Source of the DNA: Streptomyces roseochromogenus subsp. oscitans DS 12.976
GTDB taxonomy: Bacteria; Actinomycetota; Actinomycetes; Streptomycetales; Streptomycetaceae
Assembly: GCF_000497445.1 (NCBI RefSeq)
Contig: NZ_CM002285.1
Location: forward strand, 8,287,038-8,351,037
Reading direction: 5' to 3'
Length of the DNA: 64,000 bases
In this document: positions 9,108 through 17,912 of the stretch, one piece after another
Layout of the letters: each line of letters starts with the position of its first letter
How positions within the stretch are numbered: position 1 is the first letter of the stretch
Made by a program: the position numbers and the translations under genes
Notes under the pieces: model-generated
Told to the model about the DNA's origin: nothing
Databases searched by the model: none
Seen by the model: only the letters and a program-made list of their open reading frames with translations

Positions 9108-9139
9108 CAGTAACAAACTTGGGTTACCGCTAGTAACAC
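9108..9139. promoter_or_regulatory. Candidate TetR operator
   Basis: Three alternating half-sites: GTAAC (9110-9114), GTTAC (9123-9127) and GTAAC (9133-9137). Each neighbouring pair forms an inverted repeat, with 8-bp and 5-bp spacers. The cluster lies 25 bp upstream of the acyl-CoA dehydrogenase start and in the divergent TetR promoter region. A TTGACT hexamer at 9090-9095 could be the -35 element. Confidence 0.5.
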
Positions 9140-9163
9140 CGTATCGCCGCCGCTGGAGGGGAC

Positions 9164-10390
9164 ATGGCCGAGTTCACCATGGAGCTGAACGACGAACAGA
9201 GGGAAGTCCGGGACTGGCTCCATGGCTTCGCCGCCGATGTGATCCGCCCGGCGGCCGCCGAGTGGGACGAGCGCGAGGAGACTCCCTGGCCGGTCATCCA
9301 GGAGGCCGCGAAGGTCGGCATCTACTCCCTCGACTTCTACGCGCAGCAGTACTTCGACCCCACCGGCCTGGGTATCCCGATGGCCATGGAGGAGCTGTTC
9401 TGGGGGGACGCGGGCATCGCCCTCTCCATCGTGGGCACCGGTCTGGCCGCCGTCGGTGTTCTCGCCAACGGCACCGAGGAACAGATCGGCACCTGGATAC
9501 CGCAGATGTACGGCGACCAGAACGACGTCAAGGTCGCCGCGTTCTGCTCCTCCGAGCCCGACGCCGGCTCCGACGTCGCCTCCCTGCGCACGCGAGCCGT
9601 GTACGACGAGGCGAAGGACGAGTGGGTGATCAACGGCACGAAGACCTGGGCGACCAACGGCGGCATCGCCAACGTCCACGTCGTCGTCGCCAGCGTCGAC
9701 CCGGAGCTGGGCTCCAAGGGCCACGCGTCCTTCATCATCCCGCCGGGTACGGAGGGCCTCGCCCAGGGCCAGAAGTTCAAGAAGCACGGGATTCGTGCCT
9801 CGCACACCGCCGAGGTCATCCTCGACCACGTCCGTGTCCCCGGCTCCTGCCTCCTCGGCGGCAAGGAGAAGCTGGACGAGCGGCTGGCCCGGGCGCGGGA
9901 AAAGGCCCGCAAGGACGGCGAGCGCGTCAAGAACGCGGCGATGGCCACGTTCGAGGCGTCCCGCCCCGCCGTGGGGGCCATGGCTGTCGGTACCGCCCGG
10001 GCCGCGTACGAGGTTGCCCTCGACTACGCCAAGACCCGTGAGCAGTTCGGACGGGCGATCATCGACAACCAGGGTGTGGCGTTCCAGCTCGCGGACATGC
10101 GGACGCAGATCGACGCGGCCCGGCTGCTGGTCTGGCGTGCCTCGTGGATGGCAGTCAACGGCAAGCCGTTCACTGCCGCCGAAGGGTCCATGTCGAAGCT
10201 CTTCGCCAGCGAGACCGCGAAGAAGGTGACCGCGCAGGCCATCCAGATCCTGGGCGGGAACGGGTACACGCGTGAGTACCCGGTCGAGCGGATGCACCGG
10301 GACAGTGCCATCTACACGATCTTCGAGGGTACGAGCGAGATTCAGCGGCTTGTTATCGCGCGTACGTTGGCTGGAATGCCCATTCGGTAG
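9164..10390 (+). CDS. Acyl-CoA dehydrogenase
   Basis: A 408-residue flavoenzyme catalysing alpha,beta-dehydrogenation of an acyl-CoA. It shows the N-terminal helical domain, AFCSSEPDAGSDV and KTWATNGGIANVHVVVA for FAD and acyl-CoA binding, and the C-terminal GGNGYTREYPVERMHRD and IFEGTSEIQRLVIAR signatures. The start is fixed by GGAGGGGAC immediately before the ATG. It is probably under the divergent TetR regulator. The acyl chain preference cannot be read from the sequence. Confidence 0.9.
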   Translation: MAEFTMELNDEQREVRDWLHGFAADVIRPAAAEWDEREETPWPVIQEAAKVGIYSLDFYAQQYFDPTGLGIPMAMEELFWGDAGIALSIVGTGLAAVGVLANGTEEQIGTWIPQMYGDQNDVKVAAFCSSEPDAGSDVASLRTRAVYDEAKDEWVINGTKTWATNGGIANVHVVVASVDPELGSKGHASFIIPPGTEGLAQGQKFKKHGIRASHTAEVILDHVRVPGSCLLGGKEKLDERLARAREKARKDGERVKNAAMATFEASRPAVGAMAVGTARAAYEVALDYAKTREQFGRAIIDNQGVAFQLADMRTQIDAARLLVWRASWMAVNGKPFTAAEGSMSKLFASETAKKVTAQAIQILGGNGYTREYPVERMHRDSAIYTIFEGTSEIQRLVIARTLAGMPIR

Positions 10391-10434
10391 CGCCGTCGGG
10401 GTGCGGGTGCGCTGCGGAGTGCCGGTCCGTCGTG

Positions 10435-10461
10435 GCCGGTCGCGCAGCGCCCCGCGCCCCC
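10435..10461 (-). repeat. Dispersed Streptomyces palindromic repeat, copy 2
   Basis: GGCCGGTCGCGCAGCGCCCC followed by GCGCCCCCT is a variant of the repeat seen at 17960 and 8293. It lies between the convergent acyl-CoA dehydrogenase and cupin genes. Confidence 0.55.
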
Positions 10462-10475
10462 TCAGGCCGGCACGC

Positions 10476-10997
10476 TCACCTGTGTCTCAAAGGTGTGAGT
10501 TGCTCGATGTCGTACTTGGTCCGTAGCGCCTCGATCGCCTCCTGGTCCGGGGGGCCGCCGTTGCCCAAGATCTCCAGCAGCTCCTCGAAATAGCGCTCGT
10601 GGTCGGGTGGCGGGGATGCCTGGAAGAACATCTTCGCCGGTGTGTCCGTCGGGTTCGTGAACGCGTGCGGGCAGCCCGGGGGTACGACGATCAGCGTGCC
10701 CGGAGTGGCCCGGACCACCCTGTTGCCCGAACTCGACTCCCACTTCTGCCAGTTGTCGGGGGTGCGGACGCGTGGCTCGAAGGCGAGGACGTCCAGTTCG
10801 CCCTCCAGGACGTAGAACAACTCCTCGCTGCGGGTGTGCACATGGGCGCCCACGTCGAAGCCCGGCGGGACCTCCACCTCGAAGGTGGAGGCCATCCGCG
10901 AGTGCGTGCCGGTGACCTTGAACGTCACCCGCTGGGCCGGTGTCTCCACCACACGGCCGTGGCCCGGCGGCACGAGCAGTCCCTCGCTCCAGGTCAT
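10476..10997 (-). CDS. momA: Cupin monooxygenase of the flaviolin cluster (MomA-like)
   Basis: A 173-residue single-cupin protein with the two beta-barrel motifs visible (GAHVHTRSEELFYVLEGELDVLAF and a later GCPHAFTNP). In S. coelicolor the equivalent gene beside rppA and CYP158A2 encodes a cupin monooxygenase that oxidises tetrahydroxynaphthalene to flaviolin; the identical position here (third gene, 7 bp after the P450) supports the same role. The C-terminal tail is helical. The gene order comes from known biology of this cluster; the activity of this copy is inferred. Confidence 0.8.
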   Translation of the reverse strand: MTWSEGLLVPPGHGRVVETPAQRVTFKVTGTHSRMASTFEVEVPPGFDVGAHVHTRSEELFYVLEGELDVLAFEPRVRTPDNWQKWESSSGNRVVRATPGTLIVVPPGCPHAFTNPTDTPAKMFFQASPPPDHERYFEELLEILGNGGPPDQEAIEALRTKYDIEQLTPLRHR

Positions 10998-11004
10998 ATG
11001 GCGC

Positions 11005-12219
11005 TCACCAGGTCACCGGCAGGGCCTCGGGACCCCGGATCAGCGCGCCCTTCTTGAAGGGCACCTTCTCCGGCGGTACGGCCAGCTTCAGGCCCGGCAC
11101 CCGGTCCAGGAGGGCGTCCACCATGAGTTCCTCCTCCAGTCGGGCCAGCATGTTGCCGGGGCAGAAGTGCGGGCCGAAGCCGAAGGAGACATGGGGGTTG
11201 GGGCTGCGGGAGAAGTCGATGGTCTCCGGGTCGGCGAAGACCTCCGGGTCGCGGTTGGCGGCCAGGTAGGAGTTGTACACCGCGTCGCCCGCGCGGATCC
11301 GCACACCCCGGATCTCCACGTCCTCCAGGGCGATCCGCGACAGGCCGACCGCGCTGCGGTGCGGGATCCAGCGCAGGAGCTCGTCGATCGCCTTGGGGCG
11401 GATCTCCGGTTCCGTGCGCAGCCGCTCCACCAGGTCGGGGCGGGTCAGCAGCAGATAGAACATCTGCCCGCTGTTGTTGGTGACCGCCTCGCCGCCGATC
11501 TGGAGGAGACCGGCCAGTCCGACGGCCTCCTCCAGGGTGACTTCGCCCCGGCCCACCGCGGCGCCGAGCAGCGAGGCGACGTCCTCGGCCGTGCTGTTCT
11601 CGCGCAGCCCGATCAGGTCCGAGAAGTAGGCGGCCATCTCCCGCTTGGCCTTCTCGCTGACCTCCTTGCCGTTCGAGGAGGACAGGATGAGCTGGGTCCA
11701 GGTGTGCATGGTGTGCCGGTCGGCGGCCGGGACACCCATCATCTCGCAGATCACCGCGATCGGGAACGGGCTGAGGATCGTGGCCGTGAGATCGGCGGGC
11801 GGGCCGTCCTGGAGGAGTTCGTCGACCAGTTCGTCCAGCATGGCGCGCGCCTTCTCGCGCACCCGCTCCACGCCCTTCGCGGTGAACGCGGCCGCCACCG
11901 AGCGGCGCAGTCGGGTGTGGTCGGGCGGGTCGAGGAAGCCGACCGCGCCCGGGTCGGGGATGAAGTGCGGGGCCAGCCGGGTGACCGGCTTCTTCATGAC
12001 CTCCTCGCGGCTGAATCGGGGGTCGTTGGTCACCATGCGGACGTCGTCCATCCGGGTCACCAGCCAGGCCCAGCCCTCGCCGTTGGGCAGCTGGATGCGG
12101 GTGACCGGTCCTTCGCGCATCAGCTCTCTCAGCACCGGGTCGAAGTCCGTCCCGGTCAGGTCGAGCGCCGGCCAGTGCCGGATCGGGGGCAGGGTCTCGG
12201 TGAGCGTCTCGTCGGTCAT
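11005..12219 (-). CDS. Cytochrome P450 of the CYP158A type (flaviolin coupling)
   Basis: A 404-residue soluble P450. It has the heme-binding FGFGPHFCPGN loop near residue 350, the ExxR motif in DELLRW, and the PERF-like region RDPEVFADPETIDF. In the I helix the usual acid-threonine pair reads GGEAVTNNS, with alanine where threonine is normal, as in structurally studied CYP158A2. CYP158A enzymes couple flaviolin into dimers and trimers that give brown UV-protective pigment. Start codon and stop are each within 7 bp of the flanking rppA and cupin genes, so the three are one operon. Confidence 0.88.
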   Translation of the reverse strand: MTDETLTETLPPIRHWPALDLTGTDFDPVLRELMREGPVTRIQLPNGEGWAWLVTRMDDVRMVTNDPRFSREEVMKKPVTRLAPHFIPDPGAVGFLDPPDHTRLRRSVAAAFTAKGVERVREKARAMLDELVDELLQDGPPADLTATILSPFPIAVICEMMGVPAADRHTMHTWTQLILSSSNGKEVSEKAKREMAAYFSDLIGLRENSTAEDVASLLGAAVGRGEVTLEEAVGLAGLLQIGGEAVTNNSGQMFYLLLTRPDLVERLRTEPEIRPKAIDELLRWIPHRSAVGLSRIALEDVEIRGVRIRAGDAVYNSYLAANRDPEVFADPETIDFSRSPNPHVSFGFGPHFCPGNMLARLEEELMVDALLDRVPGLKLAVPPEKVPFKKGALIRGPEALPVTW

Positions 12220-12226
12220 GCCGTAC

Positions 12227-13291
12227 TCATGCCGTTTCTCGGTCAGGGCTGCGCCAGCGGCCCAGCGCCATTTCCGCGGTGATGCCGGGTCCGAACCCGG
12301 CGAGGAGCCCGCGCGCCCGGTGCTCGGCGCCGCCCTCGTCGAACATCCGGCGCAGCGCGTCCAGCACGACGCCGGAGGCGATGTTGCCGTACTCGGTGAG
12401 GGTGGCCCGGCTGAACCGGAACGCGTGCGGGTCGACCTGGAGGAACTTGCTCAGGTCGTCGAGGATGCGAGGCCCGCCGGCGTGGACGATGTAGAAGTCC
12501 AGGTCGGACGCGTCCCAGCCGTGCGTCCCCGCGAGGTCTTGGAGGGCCGGGGCCAGCGGTTCCATGGTGGCCGGCACCCGCTTGTCGAGCAGGAAGTGGA
12601 AGCCTGTCGCCCGGACGTCGTACATGATCCACTCCTCGGTCTTCGGGATCAGATACGAGCCGTTGCGTTCCAGCTCGATGCCGGTGCCGCCGATGCCGCG
12701 GACCACGGCCGCGGCTATGCCGTCACCGAACAGGCCGTTGGAGAGCAGCGAGCCGACACCTAGGTCGGTGGGCTGGTAGCACAGCGAGCAGAACTCACAG
12801 GCCACGATCAGTGCGTTGGCCTCGGGGTAGGCCGTGCAGAAGTCGTGCGCGCGGTTGATCGCCGCGCCGCCGGCCGCACAGCCCAGCTGGGCTATGGGGA
12901 ACTGTCGGGTCGTGGGATCGAAGTCCATCTCGTTGATCAGCCACGCCGTGAGCGAGGGCATCATGAAGCCCGTGCACGAGACGTAGATGATCATGTCGAT
13001 GTCGGTGGTGAGGAGTTCCGCGTCGTCGAGCGCCCGCTGTATCACCGCGGGGACGCGGGCCTTGGCCTCGGCCTCGTAGAGCTTGTTGCGCTCCTCGAAG
13101 CCGGGGTGCTTGAGGGTCTCCTCGATGGGCTGCACGATGTGCCGGGTCCTGACGCCCGTGTTCTCGATCAGCCGCAGTGCGAGCGGCAGTTGCGGGTGAT
13201 CCGCGTGACGGGAGCGCGCCAACTCCAGCGTCTCCTCCATCGTGATCACGTGCTCCGGAACCGACACCGAGGGTCTGCACAAAGTCGCCAT
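12227..13291 (-). CDS. rppA: Type III polyketide synthase, 1,3,6,8-tetrahydroxynaphthalene synthase
   Basis: A 354-residue chalcone-synthase-fold enzyme that builds 1,3,6,8-tetrahydroxynaphthalene from five malonyl-CoA. The catalytic triad falls at the canonical RppA numbers: Cys138 in QLGCAAGG, His270 in YIVHAGG and Asn303 in TEYGNIASG; Cys106 in YVSCTGF, known to matter for malonyl-primed THN synthases, is also present. It is the first gene of the rppA-P450-cupin operon. The product is the precursor of flaviolin and of brown melanin-like polymers. Confidence 0.95.
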   Translation of the reverse strand: MATLCRPSVSVPEHVITMEETLELARSRHADHPQLPLALRLIENTGVRTRHIVQPIEETLKHPGFEERNKLYEAEAKARVPAVIQRALDDAELLTTDIDMIIYVSCTGFMMPSLTAWLINEMDFDPTTRQFPIAQLGCAAGGAAINRAHDFCTAYPEANALIVACEFCSLCYQPTDLGVGSLLSNGLFGDGIAAAVVRGIGGTGIELERNGSYLIPKTEEWIMYDVRATGFHFLLDKRVPATMEPLAPALQDLAGTHGWDASDLDFYIVHAGGPRILDDLSKFLQVDPHAFRFSRATLTEYGNIASGVVLDALRRMFDEGGAEHRARGLLAGFGPGITAEMALGRWRSPDRETA

Positions 13292-13475
13292 GAACCGTGC
13301 CTGCTTTCAGCCTTCCGGAAGGCCTTTGCCCGCCGGTCAGAGGTCGTTCACCCCAAGGAGGTGGTTCACCCACGATCACTCGGACCGGCGACGTTCTCTC
13401 GCCGGACTACTCCAGACCGGGGACACCGTGTCAGGCTCGGACGAGAAGCCGCACGTCCGCGCGAGGGAGAAAAAC

Positions 13476-14123
13476 ATGACGGCAACGGCCGGGGACCTGC
13501 TGCGCACGACCATCGGAGCGCTCGCCCCGGACCCGACGGCCAACCCCGTCGTCCCACTCGTGGAACGCGGCGAGGCACCCATTCGGACGCTGGCGAGCCT
13601 CGCCCTGGAACAGCGGTGGGTGATCCCGGCCGACCGCCGCTCCTTCGCGCACCTGGCCCAGCGCGCCGACCCCGCCGCCGCGGCCTTCTTCACCACCCTC
13701 GCGACCGGCGAGGAGCTGGCGGAGGCACACCTGGAGGCGTTCGCCCGGGCCTGTGGCGTGACGGAGGACCGCTCCCGCGCCTACGTCCCCCTGGCGGGCT
13801 GCCAGGCCTACCCCGCCTACGTCTCCTGGCTGGCCCTCAACGCCGCCCCGGCGGACGCCGTCCTGGCCCTCACGGCGAACTTCTCCGCCTGGGGCGGCTA
13901 CTGCGCCCGCATCGCCGAGGGACTGCGCACGCACTACGGCTTCACGGACGAGTCCTGCGCGTTCTTCGACTTCTTCGCCGAACCGTCCCCGGATCTGGAC
14001 GATCAGGGGACGGCAGCGGTACAGGCAGGCCTGGACACGGGCACCCTGAACGCAAACAGCGCACACACGTACGGAACCCTGCTCCAGAGGTACGAGAGCA
14101 TGTTCTGGGCAACACTGAGCTGA
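13476..14123 (+). CDS. TenA/PqqC-like helical protein
   Basis: A 215-residue all-helical protein of the TenA/heme-oxygenase-like fold. The open frame extends 78 codons upstream, but the ATG at 13476 follows GAGGGAG and begins the conserved region. Motifs such as GCQAYPAYVSWLALNA and FSAWGGYCARIAEGLRTHYGF resemble the central helices of TenA proteins. True TenA salvages thiamine pyrimidine, but the active-site cysteine pattern is not obvious to me, so the function remains open; some actinobacterial members are called regulators without evidence. It is divergent from rppA with 184 bp between. Confidence 0.65.
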   Translation: MTATAGDLLRTTIGALAPDPTANPVVPLVERGEAPIRTLASLALEQRWVIPADRRSFAHLAQRADPAAAAFFTTLATGEELAEAHLEAFARACGVTEDRSRAYVPLAGCQAYPAYVSWLALNAAPADAVLALTANFSAWGGYCARIAEGLRTHYGFTDESCAFFDFFAEPSPDLDDQGTAAVQAGLDTGTLNANSAHTYGTLLQRYESMFWATLS

Positions 14124-14137
14124 CCGAGCCGAACGGC

Positions 14138-14371
14138 CTACGGCGCCCCGCTGCTGTGCGCGATGCAAGCCACGTCGATACGATCCGCGAGCTTGGCCAG
14201 CTCAATGGTCAATGCCGCAACCGTATCCTCGTCCAGCCTCTGCTCCCCGCCCTCGACAAGTCGCAGCCACCGAGCCCCCACGGTCCGCAGCAACTTACTC
14301 ACATCGGCCGCGGCCACCTGCAAGGTCCCACGGTCGTCCACGATCAGAGGCAGAGTCACTTCGCCGTTCAC
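14138..14371 (-). CDS. Small conserved actinobacterial protein (DUF6213-like)
   Basis: A 77-residue protein beginning with GTG at 14369-14371 (VNGEVTLPLIVDDRGTLQ); the longer open frame upstream is low-quality sequence. It has a short beta hairpin followed by helices (AADVSKLLRTVG, DTVAALTIELAKLADRIDV). I recognise it as a widespread small Streptomyces family without known function. It is convergent with the TenA-like gene, only 14 bp apart, so the two may share termination signals. Confidence 0.6.
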   Translation of the reverse strand: MNGEVTLPLIVDDRGTLQVAAADVSKLLRTVGARWLRLVEGGEQRLDEDTVAALTIELAKLADRIDVACIAHSSGAP

Positions 14372-14396
14372 AGACCGGATGCTAGCCGCGCAGCGC

Positions 14397-15782
14397 TCAC
14401 GCACCCTGCCAAACCGTGGTGATGTTGCAGAACTCGCGGATTCCGTGCCCGGACAGCTCACGCCCGTACCCGGACCGCTTGACGCCGCCGAACGGGAAGG
14501 CCGGGTGGGAGGCGGTCATCCCGTTGACGTACACGGATCCGGCCTCCAGATCACGCGTGAAGCGCGCCACCTCGCCGTCGTCACGCGTCCACACATTGGA
14601 ACTCAGCCCGAACGGCGAGTCGTTGGCGATGAGCAGCGCCTCGTCCAGGTCACCGGCCCGGTACAGCGTGGCCACGGGCCCGAACGCCTCCTCCCGGTGG
14701 ATGCGCATCTCCCGGGTGATCCCGGCGAGCACGGTCGGCGGGTAGTACCAGCCCGGCCCGCCCGGCCGCTCGCCGCCGCACAGCACCTCGGCGCCGCTGC
14801 GCTTCGCGTCGTCGACCAGTTCCTCCAGGTCGGCACGCCCCTGCTCGCTGGAGAGCGGCCCGACCTCGGTGTCCTCCTCCAGGGGGTCGCCGATCTTGAG
14901 TGCCCGCATCCCGGCGACGAACTTCTCGGCGAAGGTGTCGTAGACGTCCCGGTGCACGATGAACCGCTTCGCGGCGATGCAGGACTGCCCGTTGTTCTGC
15001 ACGCGCGCGGTGACCGCCACCCGGGCCGCCCGGTCCAGGTCGGCGGACGGCATGACGACGTACGGGTCGCTGCCGCCCAGCTCCAGCACCGTCTTCTTGA
15101 CCATCTCGCCGGCGGTGGAGGCGACCGCCCGGCCCGCGGGCTCGCTGCCCGTCAGCGTCGCCGCCTTCACCCGCTCGTCGCGCAGGATCTCGTCCACCGC
15201 GCCCGCGCCGATCAGCAGCGTCTGGAAACAGCCCTCCGTGAAGCCCGCCCGGTGGAACAGGTCCTCCAGGTACAGGGCCGTCTGCGGGACGTTGGAGGAG
15301 TGCTTGAGCAGGCCCACGTTGCCGGCCATCAGTGCGGGCGCGGCGAACCGGACGACCTGCCACAGCGGGAAGTTCCACGGCATGACCGCGAGCACCGGCC
15401 CGAGCGGCCGGTAGCGCACCCGGACCCGGGACGCCCCGGAGTCCCTCACGTCCGACTCGGCGGGCTCCTCGTCCGCCAGCAGCGCCTCGGCGCGCTCGGC
15501 GTACCAGCGCATCGCCTTCGCGCACTTCGCGGCCTCCGCACGTGCCTGCTTGACCGGCTTGCCCATCTCCAGGGTCATGGTCCGGGCGATCTCCGGCTGG
15601 TCCTCGTCCAGCAGATCGGCGGCCTCGTTCATCAGGCGGGCCCGTTCGGCGAACGAAGTGGTCCGGTACGTGCGGAACGTGGCCTCGGCGAGCTGGAGCC
15701 GGCGTTCCAGCTCTTCCTCGCCCATGGGCTCGTACGTCTTGAGCGTCTCGCCGTTCGCCGGGTTCACCGTCGCGATGGGCAT
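14397..15782 (-). CDS. gabD: NAD(P)-dependent aldehyde dehydrogenase (succinate-semialdehyde type)
   Basis: A 461-residue class 1/2 aldehyde dehydrogenase. It has the [10 protein letters not shown] cofactor loop, the general-base glutamate in [12 protein letters not shown] and the catalytic cysteine in [12 protein letters not shown], with the C-terminal [12 protein letters not shown] segment. The length and the [14 protein letters not shown] start match the short succinate-semialdehyde dehydrogenase group, though other semialdehydes are possible. The ATG at 15780-15782 is preceded by GGGAGGT. It is separated from the Nudix gene upstream by 75 bp. Confidence 0.82.
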   Translation of the reverse strand: MPIATVNPANGETLKTYEPMGEEELERRLQLAEATFRTYRTTSFAERARLMNEAADLLDEDQPEIARTMTLEMGKPVKQARAEAAKCAKAMRWYAERAEALLADEEPAESDVRDSGASRVRVRYRPLGPVLAVMPWNFPLWQVVRFAAPALMAGNVGLLKHSSNVPQTALYLEDLFHRAGFTEGCFQTLLIGAGAVDEILRDERVKAATLTGSEPAGRAVASTAGEMVKKTVLELGGSDPYVVMPSADLDRAARVAVTARVQNNGQSCIAAKRFIVHRDVYDTFAEKFVAGMRALKIGDPLEEDTEVGPLSSEQGRADLEELVDDAKRSGAEVLCGGERPGGPGWYYPPTVLAGITREMRIHREEAFGPVATLYRAGDLDEALLIANDSPFGLSSNVWTRDDGEVARFTRDLEAGSVYVNGMTASHPAFPFGGVKRSGYGRELSGHGIREFCNITTVWQGA

Positions 15783-15857
15783 GGCTGACCTCCCTGGGAG
15801 CGGGCTTGACTCGACCTTCGCGCGCGGGCGTGCCGTCCGCAACGCGTGGCGTCCGGT

Positions 15858-16331
15858 TCAGTCCGAGTGCTCGGCCAGGCGGTCGAGAAACGCGGTCTGG
15901 GCCGTGATGATCAGCTCCCGGGCCCGGTCCAGGCCGAGCCACTCCACCCGGTCCAGCTCGGGGAACTCCTGCTGCCGGCCGGACCTCGGCGGCCACTCCA
16001 TGGTGAAGGTGCCGGGGCTGAAGGCGCTCAGGTCCGGGTCCGCCTCGACGGCCCACGCCGTGACGATCTTGCCGTTCTTCTGCACGACCTCGCCCAGCGG
16101 TACGGCCGTCCCGTCGGGCGGCGCCAGCCCCAGCTCCTCGCGGAACTCGCGCCGGGCGGCCTCCCAGGCGGGCTCGTCGGGCTCGTACTCGCCCTTGGGG
16201 ACCGTCCACGCGCCGGCGTCCTTCTTCGCCCAGAGCGGGCCGCCCATATGGCCGAGCAATACCTCCAGGCCGTCATCGGTGTGCCGGAACACCAGTAGTC
16301 CCGCACTGCGCTTCGTCGCACGCACCGTCAC
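15858..16331 (-). CDS. Nudix hydrolase
   Basis: A 157-residue Nudix protein. The Nudix box is complete: glycine in PKGEY, then REFREELGL with the metal-binding glutamates about 16 residues later. The GTG start at 16329-16331 overlaps the stop codon of the ligase gene by four bases (GTGA), so translation is coupled. N-terminal RSAGLLVFRHTDDGLEVLLGH is typical of the diadenosine-polyphosphate or nucleotide-cleaning type. Pairing with a DNA ligase suggests nucleotide-pool sanitation or repair; the substrate is unknown. Confidence 0.85.
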   Translation of the reverse strand: MTVRATKRSAGLLVFRHTDDGLEVLLGHMGGPLWAKKDAGAWTVPKGEYEPDEPAWEAARREFREELGLAPPDGTAVPLGEVVQKNGKIVTAWAVEADPDLSAFSPGTFTMEWPPRSGRQQEFPELDRVEWLGLDRARELIITAQTAFLDRLAEHSD

Positions 16332-17866
16332 GGTGTGACCTCCGAGTGGGCCGCCAGCAGGGTCTCCACCGTATCGGCCTCCTCGGGGCGTTTGTCCTCG
16401 CGGTAGCGGACCACGCGGGCGAAGCGGAGAGTGACGCCGGCCGGGTAGCGGGAGGAGCGCTGGAGGCCGTCGTAGGCGATCTCCACGACGAGTTCGGGGC
16501 GGACCCGGACCACCCAGCCGTTGTCCTCGACGGCCAGCTCCTGGAGCTTCTCGGTCTGCCAGGCGAGCATCGCGTCGGTCATGCCCTTGAAGGTCTTGCC
16601 GAGCATGGCGAAGGTGCCGTCCGGGTTGCGAGCGCCGAGGTGGAGGTTGGAGAGCTTGCCCGTGCGGCGGCCGTGGCCCCACTCGGCGGCCAGCACGACC
16701 AGGTCGAGGGTGTGGACGGGCTTGACCTTCAGCCAGGAGGCGCCGCGCCGGCCCGCGCTGTAGGGCGCGTCCAGCGCCTTGACCACCACGCCCTCGTGAC
16801 CACGGGCCAGGGTCTCGGCGAGGAACCGTTCCGCCTCCGTGATGTCCCCGGGTCCGGAGGCGACCGTACGGCGCACCCGCATCGGCTCGGGCACCAGCCG
16901 GGCCAGCTGCGCGTGCCGCTCGGCGAACGGCAGGTCCAGCAGATCGGCGCCGTCGACCGACAGGGCGTCGAAGAACACAGGGCAGACCGGGACCTGACCG
17001 GCCGCCTTCGCCACGTCCGTCCGGGAGCCGACCCGGCCCGCCGTCTCCTGGAAGGAGCGGGGCCGTCCGGCCGCGTCGAAGGAGATCACCTCGCCGTCCA
17101 GGATGAACCGCTCGCCCCGCAACTCCCGTGCGGCGGCGGTCACTTCGGGCAGCCGGTCGGTGATGTCGTCCAGGGTGCGGGTGTGCACCCGGACCGTGTC
17201 GCCGTCCCGGTGAACCTGCACCCGGATCCCGTCCAGCTTCTCCTCCACCGCGCACGCGCCCAGCTTCTCCACCGCCTCGGCGACCGAGGACGCGGTGTGG
17301 GCGAGCATCGGCAGCACGGGCCGGCCGACCGTGAGCCGGAAGCGGTCCAGCGCCCCGGGGCCCTCGGCGAGCAGGGCCTGGGCGACCGTCTGCAGCGACC
17401 CGGCGAGCATCACCGCCCGGCGCACGGCGGCCGGGTCCGCGCCGGTCGCCCGGGCGAGGCCCTCCACGGCGACCGCGTCCAGTGCGCCCTGCCGTACCTC
17501 GCCGGTGAGCAGACCGCGCAGGAAACGCTGCTCGTCCTCGGTGGCCGCGCCCATCAGCTCGCCGACGAGCCGGGCCCGCTCCGCCTGCGAGCCCGGCCCG
17601 GACACCTTGCCCAGCTCGCTGAGCAGCGCGTCGACCTCCCGGACCGTGAGGGTGGGCTCGGCGGCCGGCGGCACCGGGCGGCTCAGCACCTTCCAGCCGA
17701 CGCCGAGCCGGCCCTGCGGCAGCCGGCCGGCCAGATACGGGATGACGACCGGCACGTCGTCCGCGTCCGCCTCCCGGAACAACTCCGCGAGCAGCGCCGT
17801 CTTGCGGGACCGTGCCGCCGTCGCGGCGACCTCCTGGGACACCTGGGCGAGCCGGGCCAGCAACAT
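16328..17866 (-). CDS. lig: ATP-dependent DNA ligase
   Basis: A 512-residue ATP-dependent ligase, distinct from the NAD-dependent replicative LigA. The N-terminal helical DNA-binding domain spans about residues 1-200; the adenylation motif I is EEKLDGIRVQVHRDG near residue 213 with the nucleophilic lysine, followed by FILDGEVISFD (motif III) and GHEGVVVKALDAPY (motif IV), then an OB-fold C-terminal domain. Such ligases act in repair or stationary-phase end joining. The 3' end overlaps the Nudix gene. No Ku gene is visible nearby. Confidence 0.92.
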   Translation of the reverse strand: MLLARLAQVSQEVAATAARSRKTALLAELFREADADDVPVVIPYLAGRLPQGRLGVGWKVLSRPVPPAAEPTLTVREVDALLSELGKVSGPGSQAERARLVGELMGAATEDEQRFLRGLLTGEVRQGALDAVAVEGLARATGADPAAVRRAVMLAGSLQTVAQALLAEGPGALDRFRLTVGRPVLPMLAHTASSVAEAVEKLGACAVEEKLDGIRVQVHRDGDTVRVHTRTLDDITDRLPEVTAAARELRGERFILDGEVISFDAAGRPRSFQETAGRVGSRTDVAKAAGQVPVCPVFFDALSVDGADLLDLPFAERHAQLARLVPEPMRVRRTVASGPGDITEAERFLAETLARGHEGVVVKALDAPYSAGRRGASWLKVKPVHTLDLVVLAAEWGHGRRTGKLSNLHLGARNPDGTFAMLGKTFKGMTDAMLAWQTEKLQELAVEDNGWVVRVRPELVVEIAYDGLQRSSRYPAGVTLRFARVVRYREDKRPEEADTVETLLAAHSEVTP

Positions 17867-17912
17867 GCAGCCATCGTGCCTCAGCGCTCCGCTGGGTGCG
17901 CGGTGCCTTCGG

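Noticed and set aside
13242..13475. N-terminal extension of the TenA-like gene
   Set aside because: The extra 78 codons overlap the rppA start and the promoter region; the ATG at 13476 has its own ribosome binding site and begins the conserved sequence.
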